Below are positions 8,818 to 17,225 of a DNA stretch of 64,000 nt, piece by piece. Location of the stretch: the NCBI GenBank assembly GCA_046295455.1, contig JBKBNI010000001.1, forward strand, positions 186,001 through 250,000, given 5' to 3'. Each line of letters starts with the position of its first letter. Position 1 is the first letter of the stretch. A program made the position numbers and the translations under genes. The stretch comes from Thermaurantimonas sp046295455 (GTDB lineage: Bacteria; Bacteroidota; Bacteroidia; Flavobacteriales; Schleiferiaceae). Under the pieces are notes generated by a model. That model saw only the letters and a program-made list of their open reading frames with translations. It was not told the origin of the DNA and searched no databases.

Positions 8818-10311
8818 TTAATAGATGTAGTCTGAATCGCGATAACCTGGTAAATCCAGATACCAGTCTGTGTAGAGCTCACCGTTGCTCTGTGCCCAAT
8901 CAGCGAGTTTTTTGTATGCGTTCAGGATATCAACTTTTTCAGCCGGATAATCAAATCGGGCAGGTATATGTATTGCCCAAGGAAGATTGTTTTTTGTCAC
9001 GTAGTAGCGTCCAGATGCTGGTTGGGTGTCGTCATCAACTGTGCCGAAGACATTAGGATTAGCTAACACAGTAGGTGCCATCCCTGGAAGATGTATTTCC
9101 ACACCGCGATCTCTTCCTTTGATGAGGAAAGGATTTATCGTGATCGTAGCTGGACCTATTGATTTTGTGGAATTTGTAATTGTTTGATTACCCACATTCA
9201 ATCGAGCCACGGGGACAGGCTCTGTAAAAGTCATTGTTACTACAATTGTATCAGAGGAGTTGGCCAGATAGCCTGGTGTGGTATTGTAAGTAGGCTGACT
9301 TCCCCATTTCACACTTTTAATGACATTGTCCACAGGAATCACGACTGCATTGGTATGTCCGGCTTCAAGCCCATTTGGGGCTAAATTAATGTAGTTATCA
9401 AAAATTTTTGTACCAGACACTGAAGCCACACGAGAAGCAGGGATATTATCAAAAGAAATTCCAAATCCGGACGCTATGGAAGCCCCTATTGCCCGAATAT
9501 AGAGTCTCATAGTCAGATCAACCATTAGGTTATTGGCATTTGTCGCATATTCAATCTGATAATCCACCACAAGGTCATTGAAGTCATAATCGCCACGAGC
9601 AGGCCATAGGTCTTCAAAGGCGAAAGTCCCGAATGTATTGGAGGAAGGACTGAAATTTCTATATGCACGCGTGGGATCATTTGGATAATCGTCGTCGGTA
9701 TCAGGCACTCCGTCCCCATCGGAATCCATCAATGACACTGCAGGCTTACAACCACTAGCGGGATCCGCTGCATATGTCCCAGGGATTACAATATCGTCCG
9801 AAATGATTCTTGAGTTACCACCTGTACCGATGAAGCTAATCATAATTTTATGAGGTGCGCTTGAATTAGCAATGGAAGTTGGTATAGGAGCTGTAAGATC
9901 TACAATATCAGTGTTAATAGCTGACCACTGATATGTGTAAAACTGGGTGTAATTCGCTTCACCTTGTGAATTTCCATTTACAGGATCATACTCCAGGTAT
10001 CCAATTACTACACCTCTTGTGGTTCCGTTGGCAGCGTTGAGTCGGACTTTCAAAGTTATATTTCCACTCAAATTTGTGACCCAAGGAGATCGAATCCAAA
10101 ATGAATTAACACTGGTATTTGTAGCCTGACCAGACTGCATACTCCATGCACCATTGATACGCATTGATGATTTGGTGTATGATACCCCTCCAAAAATCCA
10201 GCAATTTGCGGCATCGATGTTTCTGTTTCCTGATTCAGCATTTAAAACCAGTTGCGCATTCCCGTTGGTGAGAATTAGAAAGGCTGCTAGCGTTTTAATA
10301 AGATTTTTCAT
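8818..10311 (-). CDS. LruC-domain secreted protein (first copy)
   Basis: 497 residues with a signal peptide (cleavage near NGNA-Q). Residues ~20-180 form a beta-rich domain of unknown type. A calcium-binding thrombospondin-3-like loop (DSDGDGVPDTDDDYPND) follows near residue 195, then the LruC signature FEDLWPARGDYDFNDLVVDY near 230, and a beta-rich C-terminus ending in WYLDLPGYRDSDYIY. LruC proteins are surface or secreted proteins first named in Leptospira; their function is not established. It lies 29 bp downstream of a lipoprotein gene, and together they correspond to the single fused protein at 50761-52950. No T9SS sorting domain is recognisable. Confidence 0.85.
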   Translation of the reverse strand: MKNLIKTLAAFLILTNGNAQLVLNAESGNRNIDAANCWIFGGVSYTKSSMRINGAWSMQSGQATNTSVNSFWIRSPWVTNLSGNITLKVRLNAANGTTRGVVIGYLEYDPVNGNSQGEANYTQFYTYQWSAINTDIVDLTAPIPTSIANSSAPHKIMISFIGTGGNSRIISDDIVIPGTYAADPASGCKPAVSLMDSDGDGVPDTDDDYPNDPTRAYRNFSPSSNTFGTFAFEDLWPARGDYDFNDLVVDYQIEYATNANNLMVDLTMRLYIRAIGASIASGFGISFDNIPASRVASVSGTKIFDNYINLAPNGLEAGHTNAVVIPVDNVIKSVKWGSQPTYNTTPGYLANSSDTIVVTMTFTEPVPVARLNVGNQTITNSTKSIGPATITINPFLIKGRDRGVEIHLPGMAPTVLANPNVFGTVDDDTQPASGRYYVTKNNLPWAIHIPARFDYPAEKVDILNAYKKLADWAQSNGELYTDWYLDLPGYRDSDYIY

Positions 10312-10340
10312 TTTTTATTTTTATTGTTAACTATTTACTA

Positions 10341-10742
10341 TTACTCTTCGTCTTTTAACTCAGGAAGAGGCATAAATTCAACAGTTGACCCTTTAACTGT
10401 TATGTCCTTTTGAACAATTCCATACTGAACTCTGATCTTTTTAATGTGACCGGGTATGTTTAGCTGAAAGTCTTTGTTGTCCTTCATTAAATGGTTTGCC
10501 TTCAACAACTCGGCCCCATCCGGTAACGAGGTTACAGTGAGTGTCCCTTTAGTATTAGGAGAAAGTGTGGTGACTCCCATAAATTTCAATGTTAATATCT
10601 TTGAGGTATTCCAATCGAAATTAGGGCTAACGTTCAAATCTTTAAACTTTGTAGGAGCAGGAGGTGTGAGGTCTTTGTTTTCTTTTTTGCAACTTGCTAA
10701 TAGAAGTGCAAAAAGCGTGGTGATTAGTGCTGCAGTTCTCAT
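10341..10742 (-). CDS. Small lipoprotein paired with LruC, equivalent to the N-terminal domain of the second LruC protein
   Basis: 133 residues. Lipoprotein signal peptide with lipobox LLASC followed by KKENKD. The segment KFKDLNVSPNFDWNTSKIL matches SMKDLNVPKGFNFSLTKEI near the N-terminus of the LruC protein at 50761-52950, and both continue as a single beta-rich domain of about 100 residues. So a domain that is fused in one locus is a separate gene here. It is the first gene of a two-gene operon and probably sits in a membrane leaflet together with or near the LruC protein. The function is unknown. Confidence 0.75.
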   Translation of the reverse strand: MRTAALITTLFALLLASCKKENKDLTPPAPTKFKDLNVSPNFDWNTSKILTLKFMGVTTLSPNTKGTLTVTSLPDGAELLKANHLMKDNKDFQLNIPGHIKKIRVQYGIVQKDITVKGSTVEFMPLPELKDEE

Positions 10743-10779
10743 TTTATATTAATTTGTTTTATTAATCAAAAAGATATAC

Positions 10780-10808
10780 CAAACCTATATCTAATTGATT
10801 TCTATCAA
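10780..10808 (-). promoter_or_regulatory. Promoter of the lipoprotein/LruC operon
   Basis: Minus strand TTG (10806-10808), 18-nt spacer, TAGGTTTG (10780-10787): a full match to the Bacteroidota TTG-N17-23-TAnnTTTG promoter, about 38 bp before the start codon. Confidence 0.65.
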
Positions 10809-10830
10809 TTTAATATTTTTTCAAAAAATT

Positions 10831-10862
10831 AATATTATCCATTTTTGGGATTATTTTCCAAA
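10831..10862 (-). promoter_or_regulatory. Conserved palindromic element upstream of the first LruC locus
   Basis: AATATT, then a block containing ATTTTTGGGA and ending TTTTCCAAA. The core TTTGG-N9-CCAAA is an inverted repeat. It lies 89-120 bp upstream of the start codon and 22 bp upstream of the -33 element. An almost identical element (28 of 32 columns identical, one gap) lies at the same distance from the second LruC gene, at 53041-53071. It also lies close to the -33 element of mutS2 on the other strand. Probably an activator or repressor binding site. Confidence 0.6.
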
Positions 10863-10882
10863 AAAAGGAAATACTGTTTTTT

Positions 10883-10913
10883 TTTGTTTATTCGTCCAGA
10901 TCGATCACCTTTG
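10883..10913 (+). promoter_or_regulatory. Promoter of mutS2
   Basis: TTTG (10883-10886), 19-nt spacer, CACCTTTG (10906-10913), one mismatch to TAnnTTTG. It lies 24 bp before the TTG start codon. Confidence 0.55.
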
Positions 10914-10937
10914 CAAAAGTAAATCAATTGAATCCTC

Positions 10938-13091
10938 TTGTACATATTTCCAAAGACGATTTCCGAAACTCTTGAATTTCAGTTTATAACCGATTATATC
11001 AGCCAAAAATGTGTGCTGGGTAGATCTGCAGAAGGCATTCGCTACAGGATGCCCGACACCGAATATCAAAAAATAATCAGCGAACTGACTTCCGTACAGG
11101 AAGTGATGCTCCTGACTTCCCGGACTTCCGGAATTCCCGCTCTCCGCCACGATGACTGTAGCCGTGCATTTAAAATCTTAAAAACCGGGAGCGGTACTGT
11201 AGATGAGCGCGGTTTTTTAGCCATTCGTCAGATGTGTGAAGTGTATGAAAGTGTTTTTACCTTTTTAGATCAAAGTAAAGAGCTTGCGCCCCATGTTTTT
11301 GAAATCGTTCGGAATCACCTGCCCGAGCCGAAGATCATCGCTTTAATAGATAAAGTATTTGACCCGAGAGGTATTATAAAATCATCGGCATCTCCAAGGC
11401 TTGCTTCAATTCGCGAAGAACTTCAAAAGAAGAGGAATCAGAGCGATAAACTTTTTTACAAAATTGTCCAACGAATGGATGCAAGTGGCCTGCTGGCAGA
11501 TTTTAAAGAATCGGTGCACGAAAACAGAAGAGTCCTTGCTGTGATTTCAGGTTACAAAAACAAGGTAAACGGCATTTTTCATGGGAGCAGCGGGAAGAAC
11601 ATGGTTGTCTTTGTAGAGCCTCCTGAAACCATTGAGTTAAACAATGAAATTGCGCGCCTGTGCGACGACGAAAAGCAGGAAATTCAAAGAATACTTACCG
11701 AACTGACACTCCAACTCTCCATCTACTATCCGGTACTCACGAAGATGGAAGATCTATTGGTATATATAGACTCGCTTAAAGCCCGTGCGCTCTTTGGGCT
11801 GGAAATAAATGGATGCATTCCAACCTTTACAGAATCGCCTGCAGTCATTAGAATCATAAATGGTTATAATCCAGCATTATTCTTACATAACCGACAAAAA
11901 AACAAACCAACTGTACCGCTCACCATTGAGCTAAACCGCCATCAGCGCGTCTTGGTGGTGTCCGGGCCAAACGCCGGAGGAAAATCCGTAGCCATGAAAA
12001 CGGTTGGTCTGCTGGTAATGATGCTTCAATGTGGTATTCCCGTTCCGGTAGATCCGGAAAGTTCATTTGGGATGATTCACAGCATATTTGGCGATATAGG
12101 AGATTCGCAGAGTATTGAAAATGAACTTTCTACATACAGTTCTCGACTTCTTAAGATGAGGGTTATCCTGCGAAAAATGAACAAAAAGTCATTGATACTG
12201 ATCGATGAATTCGGAAGTGGAAGCGACCCGGAATTAGGATCTGCGATCGCTATGGTCTTTTTGGAAGAAATTCAGAAAGCTGGTTCATTGGCAATCATTA
12301 CTACCCACTTTAATAAAATAAAGGCGCTGGCGGCACAGATGGCAAATGTGCAAAATGCTTCCATGAGATTTGACCGCAATACACTCCAACCGCTTTACCA
12401 CCTTCAAACCGGAACACCCGGGAGCTCGTACACATTTGAAGTTGCTCAGAATGTAGGTATTCCCCGAGAAATCATCACTCGAGCTAAGGAATATCTAGAA
12501 AATTCGACAATAGAAATTGACCGGTTGCTTGTAAGCATTCAGCATGAGAAGCAGAACCTCGAACTCCAGACACACCAGCTTGAAAAACAACTTTCTGAAC
12601 TATCGGCACTTAAGGAAAAGCAGGAGAAAAAAATAAAGCAGCTAGAGGAAAAACTTGAAAAACAAAGCGAAATAAACCGACAGCAAAGCGAAAAGCTCAT
12701 GTGGGGCAGTCGCTTTAGCCAATTGGTGAACATGTGGGAGCAAAACCCACAACCTGCCAACAAAAAAATCGTTAGCCAAAAATTCTGGCGTCTTATTCAA
12801 GAGAAAGTCGCGGATAACATTAAAAAAAGAGAATCAGAGTCAATCGAAAAATTGGAGACCAAAAGCCAAAATCTAAAAAAACTTCTTCAGGCACCTGTCA
12901 ACCCAGGGGATCAGGTCAGAATGTTAGAAAACAATCTTATCGGTCAAATTTCAGAAATCCGAAAAGACAAATACCACATACGGCTCGGCAGTATGGTGGC
13001 AATTGTGGAACGTGAGCAGTTTGTGCCATTGAACAAAAGAAAAAAATCCGTTGACCCAGAAAAAAGACAGAATTCTCCGGCAGATGACTAA
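10938..13091 (+). CDS. mutS2: MutS2-type DNA mismatch/ribosome-rescue ATPase lacking the Smr domain
   Basis: 717 residues. The start is a TTG (10938): an in-frame stop at 10929 excludes anything upstream, and the next Met is 37 codons in, past conserved N-terminal sequence (FPKTISETLEFQFITDYIS). ATPase domain: Walker A SGPNAGGKSVAMKT, Walker B SLILIDEFGSGSDPELG and TTHFNKIKAL. A long Gln/Lys/Glu-rich coiled coil (about residues 530-590) follows, then a KOW-like segment (VNPGDQVRMLENNLIGQISEI). Family members normally end with an Smr nuclease domain; this protein stops before it, and the convergent GH13 gene overlaps its stop codon. MutS2 binds branched DNA or collided ribosomes; the Smr-less form may rely on a partner for cleavage. 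Confidence 0.88.
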   Translation: MYIFPKTISETLEFQFITDYISQKCVLGRSAEGIRYRMPDTEYQKIISELTSVQEVMLLTSRTSGIPALRHDDCSRAFKILKTGSGTVDERGFLAIRQMCEVYESVFTFLDQSKELAPHVFEIVRNHLPEPKIIALIDKVFDPRGIIKSSASPRLASIREELQKKRNQSDKLFYKIVQRMDASGLLADFKESVHENRRVLAVISGYKNKVNGIFHGSSGKNMVVFVEPPETIELNNEIARLCDDEKQEIQRILTELTLQLSIYYPVLTKMEDLLVYIDSLKARALFGLEINGCIPTFTESPAVIRIINGYNPALFLHNRQKNKPTVPLTIELNRHQRVLVVSGPNAGGKSVAMKTVGLLVMMLQCGIPVPVDPESSFGMIHSIFGDIGDSQSIENELSTYSSRLLKMRVILRKMNKKSLILIDEFGSGSDPELGSAIAMVFLEEIQKAGSLAIITTHFNKIKALAAQMANVQNASMRFDRNTLQPLYHLQTGTPGSSYTFEVAQNVGIPREIITRAKEYLENSTIEIDRLLVSIQHEKQNLELQTHQLEKQLSELSALKEKQEKKIKQLEEKLEKQSEINRQQSEKLMWGSRFSQLVNMWEQNPQPANKKIVSQKFWRLIQEKVADNIKKRESESIEKLETKSQNLKKLLQAPVNPGDQVRMLENNLIGQISEIRKDKYHIRLGSMVAIVEREQFVPLNKRKKSVDPEKRQNSPADD

Positions 13092-14473
13092 TTAAACATG
13101 ACCCTGAATTCCCCGGGCAATAGTTCTGGATTAAAGCCCGCTTTGAGGGTGATTTTTTTATCAGACATCAGGTCAGTCCACTCTCCATAGGTTATTTCCA
13201 AATCGGGTACACGGGCAATTTCATTTCCCAGATTGGCGATCACCAGTACTTTTCTGTCTTGCGCTGCACGCATATAGATGTAGAGATTCTTGTATTCGCC
13301 ATTGTCTAACCGAAGGAAATCACCTGTAGGGCAAGCCGAGAGAACAGCCGGATGAGAAGAAAATAGTCCGAAAACTTTTTTATAAAAATCTTTTAATTCA
13401 TAATCGCGCCACTCAATCGGGTCATGGTCAAAAAAGTTTAGTCGACGGTTGAGAGCAGCTTCCTGGCCCGAGTAGATCATTGGGATGGCATTGGGAAGAA
13501 AAGCCATTGTGACAAACATCGCCTTATGAAAATCGCCAAGCCGCTCGAATTCGGTGCCATTCCAACTGTTTTCATCGTGATTGCTTGTAAAATACATTCG
13601 TTGCATGTTTTTCCTGTAGCCTTCTCGCTGTTGATTATCAAGATAGTTGTCTATAGCCTCCGCTGTGGAATCCCTTTGGGCTATTCGATTTACTATGTGA
13701 TGAAGTTGCCATCCATATGTAGCGTGAAAGTTTTCATACATTTCAATTCCTTCGGCTTCAGCTAGAAAATAAAGAGGTTTGATCTGCAATAGATCACTAA
13801 ATGCAGCTGACCAAAAACTTGATGGCACCATCTCGGCTACATCGCATCTGAATCCATCTATATCGGTCTCAAAAACCCAGAATTTCATCTCATTTTTCAT
13901 GGCCTCACGGAGCCCGGAATTTGAATAGTCAAGTTGGGCCACATCACTCCAGTCCGGAATCGGAGAGATGATTTCACCTTTTTCATTTTGTCTATACCAT
14001 TCAGGATGTTGACTGACCCATGGATGATCCCAAGCTGTATGATTTGCCACCCAGTCCAATATCACCCGCATGCCGAGGCGGTGCGCCTCATTGACCACTT
14101 CCCGAAAATCATCCAGCGTTCCATAGTCTTCATGTACTTTCCGATAGTCAGAAATACTGTAGTAGCTGCCGAGTCGGCCCTTTCTGTACAATTTACCTAT
14201 TGGCTGTATGGGCATGATCCATAGAATCTTAACGTTCATCTCGGCCAGGCGAGGAAGGTGTGTTTTAAAAGCAGTCAGTGTGCCTTCTTTTGTAAACTGG
14301 CGAATATTTACCTGGTATAATGGAGCGTTTTTTGCCCATTCCGGCAACTCCAATCCTTGGTTTTTACAGGTATCTTCCGCTTTGGAGGTGGGGCGTTCAG
14401 TCTGGCACGAGGTCAGAAAGAGGATTACCAAACAAGCAGACAGCGCACAATGGAGAATTCTAAACTTTGACAT
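13088..14473 (-). CDS. GH13 alpha-amylase-family lipoprotein
   Basis: 461 residues from the ATG at 14473 (a TTG two codons earlier is less likely). Lipoprotein signal peptide with lipobox LFLTSC. The (beta/alpha)8 GH13 domain shows all four conserved regions: DWVANHTAWDHP, DGFRCDVAEMVP (nucleophile Asp), FLAEAEG (acid/base Glu) and FTSNHDENSW (transition-state Asp). A short C-terminal beta domain follows. It should hydrolyse or transglycosylate alpha-glucans at the cell envelope. It is not linked to the SusCD pair at 15.9-20.4 kb. Its stop codon overlaps that of mutS2 by 3 bp in convergent orientation. Confidence 0.9.
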   Translation of the reverse strand: MSKFRILHCALSACLVILFLTSCQTERPTSKAEDTCKNQGLELPEWAKNAPLYQVNIRQFTKEGTLTAFKTHLPRLAEMNVKILWIMPIQPIGKLYRKGRLGSYYSISDYRKVHEDYGTLDDFREVVNEAHRLGMRVILDWVANHTAWDHPWVSQHPEWYRQNEKGEIISPIPDWSDVAQLDYSNSGLREAMKNEMKFWVFETDIDGFRCDVAEMVPSSFWSAAFSDLLQIKPLYFLAEAEGIEMYENFHATYGWQLHHIVNRIAQRDSTAEAIDNYLDNQQREGYRKNMQRMYFTSNHDENSWNGTEFERLGDFHKAMFVTMAFLPNAIPMIYSGQEAALNRRLNFFDHDPIEWRDYELKDFYKKVFGLFSSHPAVLSACPTGDFLRLDNGEYKNLYIYMRAAQDRKVLVIANLGNEIARVPDLEITYGEWTDLMSDKKITLKAGFNPELLPGEFRVMFN

Positions 14474-14583
14474 AAACAAAAAATCCTTTAATCATGACTT
14501 TATTTGAATGCTAATTCTTCAATCAGTATGAAGCATGATGCAAACTAATTACAAAATTTCTTTGTGTAAAACATTTTGATTTT

Positions 14584-15600
14584 ATGGAGTGCAAAGTAGA
14601 TCTGAGAAGTGACACAATAACGCGACCTACTCCGGCCATGCGGGAGGCTATGCTCAAAGCACCTTTAGGTGATGATGTGATCGACAAAGACCCGACGACA
14701 CGCTATTTGGAGGAAATGATTGCAGATATTTGGGGATTTGAGGAGGCACTCTTTTGTCCGTCTGGGACAATGTGTAATCAAATAGCTATCATGGCGCATA
14801 CCCAACCCGGAGATGAAGTACTGTGTCATCGGCTTTCGCACATCTATTGGTACGAAGGAGGTGGAATAGCGGCCAATGCCCACTGCAGCGTGCGCCTGCT
14901 CGATGGCAAAGACGGAATAATAGATCCCCAAACCATCAGACCCAACATCAATGTCTCGGATGAACATCACGCAAGGTCTGTTTTGCTTTCGTTGGAAAAT
15001 ACTGTCAATAAAGCCGGCGGAACATGCTATTTCGCTAATCAGATTCACGAACTGTCCGCTGAAGGTCACCGGCTTGGACTCAGAGTTCATTTGGATGGTG
15101 CAAGAATTTACAATGCTCTTATATACTGCGAGGAAAGTCCTGAGGCGTATCACGGTAGCATCGATTCATTGAGCATTTGTCTTTCGAAGGGCCTAGGATG
15201 CCCTGTTGGAAGCCTTCTCTTGGGAAATTCTGAATTCATCGCCAGAGCCAAAAGATTACGCAAACGGCTTGGCGGAGGTATGCGCCAAAGCGGAATGTTG
15301 GCAGCCGCAGGAATTTATGCTCTCAACAACCACATCGAACGATTGCGGCTGGATCATGTTCGTGCACAAAAATTAGCAGATGGATTGTCCGGCCTGACAT
15401 GGGTAGAAAAAGTCATTCCACCTCAAACAAATATTCTGATTTTTAAAACGGCTGAAGACCCACTAAAATGGGTTCACAAATTTGACTGCTCAGGAATCAG
15501 AATCCTCCATATAGGCCAGGGGTGGCTTCGAATGGTTACACATCTTGATGTGTCGGATGCAGACGTTGACTACTGCATTCAGAAATTTAAACAATTTTAA
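14584..15600 (+). CDS. ltaE: Low-specificity L-threonine aldolase (PLP enzyme)
   Basis: 338 residues, usual family length. N-terminal VDLRSDTITRPTPAMREAM and GDDVIDKDPTT are classic for threonine aldolases. The PLP site is seen as LDGAR (Asp171) and the Schiff-base Lys202 in CLSKGLGCPVGS; GGGMRQSGMLAAAGIYAL is also conserved. It cleaves L-threonine or L-allo-threonine to glycine and acetaldehyde in the cytoplasm. Monocistronic, divergent from the GH13 gene. Confidence 0.93.
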   Translation: MECKVDLRSDTITRPTPAMREAMLKAPLGDDVIDKDPTTRYLEEMIADIWGFEEALFCPSGTMCNQIAIMAHTQPGDEVLCHRLSHIYWYEGGGIAANAHCSVRLLDGKDGIIDPQTIRPNINVSDEHHARSVLLSLENTVNKAGGTCYFANQIHELSAEGHRLGLRVHLDGARIYNALIYCEESPEAYHGSIDSLSICLSKGLGCPVGSLLLGNSEFIARAKRLRKRLGGGMRQSGMLAAAGIYALNNHIERLRLDHVRAQKLADGLSGLTWVEKVIPPQTNILIFKTAEDPLKWVHKFDCSGIRILHIGQGWLRMVTHLDVSDADVDYCIQKFKQF

Positions 15601-15838
15601 AGGGTCAAAAAAAATCTATAATTGAGCAAGGAGGTGTCTATTATATTAATTCAACAATTGAAAAACCAATTTCATGACAGACTGTCTTGATCATTTTGTG
15701 AATAAAGAAATTTATAAAAATTACACTGAAGGCGCTAAAAAAGGAAAAGAAAGATCTTTTTTACAATTGAAACTTCTCATCCGCACTTGAAATAAAAACT
15801 GATTAAAGATCTGATTAGTTGTGTTAAAAAAGTTCCGT

Positions 15839-15867
15839 AAAAAAAAGGTCGGCACAAGGCCGACCTT
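15839..15867 (-). terminator. Terminator of the SusC/SusD operon
   Basis: Perfect 9-bp stem AAGGTCGGC/GCCGACCTT with a 5-nt loop, followed on the minus strand by a run of T residues, 20 bp past the susD stop. Confidence 0.9.
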
Positions 15868-15887
15868 AGATATATCTCTAAACAGGA

Positions 15888-17213
15888 TTACTCATCCCAC
15901 CACAAAGGTTTCAGAAAAGCATCATTTCCTTGGAGATTGATGAAGTTATCGTTGTAAAGACGCTCTGTCTCCGGATAGGGCAAACGACGTGGAATGGCTG
16001 GCAAGTTGGCATTGGGCACTGGTGTCAATGCCGGGAAGTTGGTTCTCCTCCAGTCCGTCCAGGCCTCAATGTGTGAGAACATGGCTACATATTTTTCATA
16101 CATAATATCTTCCAATGTTGGAAAAAGAGGAATGGTCAAAATGTAGCTGTCTCTGTCTGCCGCCGAAACACCTAAGTAATTCATATTGGCGGTCACGGCA
16201 TCTACCAGGTCCTGACGTACAAAAGTTCCGGCACGGAATTTTGCCTCAGCAATGATAAACTTGGTTTCATGATTGGTTATAAACGGCAGAGGAGAGGTCT
16301 GGCTTCCGTAAAAAGGCATTGTGGCCGAGTCTGCTGACCGATACAAAGGAATTCTAGGATCATTTTTAGCCTTCATCATATCATACATAGTCCCGGTCTG
16401 GGTAATGTATGCAAGACGTTGGGTGTTGAACTGAAACCAGGGATTTGTATTGGGTGGGCCGGCAAAAACCATTTGAGCATTGTCTGCATTGTTGTCAATG
16501 CCTTGTGATGCCAAGGATACAACATTTGCAGCATTAAATCCCGGTTTCTTACTGAGATGCAGCGCATAACGAGCCTTTAGAGAGCGCGCAGTCTTGATCC
16601 ACTTACCTAAATTACCACCGAAAACAAGATCATCCGATCCCGGCTTAAGAGCACTCGTAGTGCTTTGAAGTTCGGTGATCGCCTGATCCAAAAGCGATTG
16701 TATCGTGGCATAAATCTGCTCCTGAGTATCATATCTTGGATTCAGATTGTTTGCCCCTTGAAATGCTTCGCTGTAAGGAATGTCACCCCATATGTCAGTA
16801 AAAAGACCTAAATACATGGCCATCATCACTTTGGCTACACCAGAATAGTGAGGTGAAGAGCCAGTAGTCTTGTCAATGATTATTTTCAGGTCCATCATGC
16901 CTCCGGCATAGCCGTTTGGTCCCCAGGTCTGGTCAAAATCACCTTCACCAATCTGTGCATAGCGCTGATGCGCAAGGGACTGCCGGTCAGTACCTGTCAT
17001 TTGCTGAATGAAAAGAGATGACATCCTCGGAAGCACATCGCCCTGTGCTAATGCATAGGAAACCTGTGCACTTGGCAGTAGTACGCGTGGTGAAACGTCA
17101 GATGGACGTGTGGGATCTTCTGTATAGTCTTCGAGCCACTTTTTTGAGCAGCCGGCCATGAGTCCTGCTGCTAGAAGGGCGGTTAAGAATATTTTTACGT
17201 TTTTCATTTTCAT
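15888..17213 (-). CDS. SusD/RagB-like outer-membrane lipoprotein (SusD_2 type)
   Basis: 441 residues with lipobox LMAGC-SKKW and the N-terminal EDYTEDPTRPSDVSP typical of the SusD_2 subfamily. The TPR-like helical core contains MAMYLGLFTDIWGDIPYSEA and a C-terminal IMYEKYVAMFSHIEAWTDWRR segment conserved in the family. SusD proteins are lids that capture glycans or peptides for the partner SusC channel. It is 12 bp downstream of susC and cotranscribed with it. No glycosidase or peptidase follows, so the substrate is unknown. Confidence 0.92.
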   Translation of the reverse strand: MKMKNVKIFLTALLAAGLMAGCSKKWLEDYTEDPTRPSDVSPRVLLPSAQVSYALAQGDVLPRMSSLFIQQMTGTDRQSLAHQRYAQIGEGDFDQTWGPNGYAGGMMDLKIIIDKTTGSSPHYSGVAKVMMAMYLGLFTDIWGDIPYSEAFQGANNLNPRYDTQEQIYATIQSLLDQAITELQSTTSALKPGSDDLVFGGNLGKWIKTARSLKARYALHLSKKPGFNAANVVSLASQGIDNNADNAQMVFAGPPNTNPWFQFNTQRLAYITQTGTMYDMMKAKNDPRIPLYRSADSATMPFYGSQTSPLPFITNHETKFIIAEAKFRAGTFVRQDLVDAVTANMNYLGVSAADRDSYILTIPLFPTLEDIMYEKYVAMFSHIEAWTDWRRTNFPALTPVPNANLPAIPRRLPYPETERLYNDNFINLQGNDAFLKPLWWDE

Positions 17214-17225
17214 CAGATTTAAGAT

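Noticed and set aside
15674..15790. 38-codon plus-strand ORF between ltaE and the SusCD terminator (starts MTDCLDHFVNKEIYKNYTEG)
   Set aside because: Looks coding-like in composition but lacks promoter and recognisable similarity; left as a hint only.
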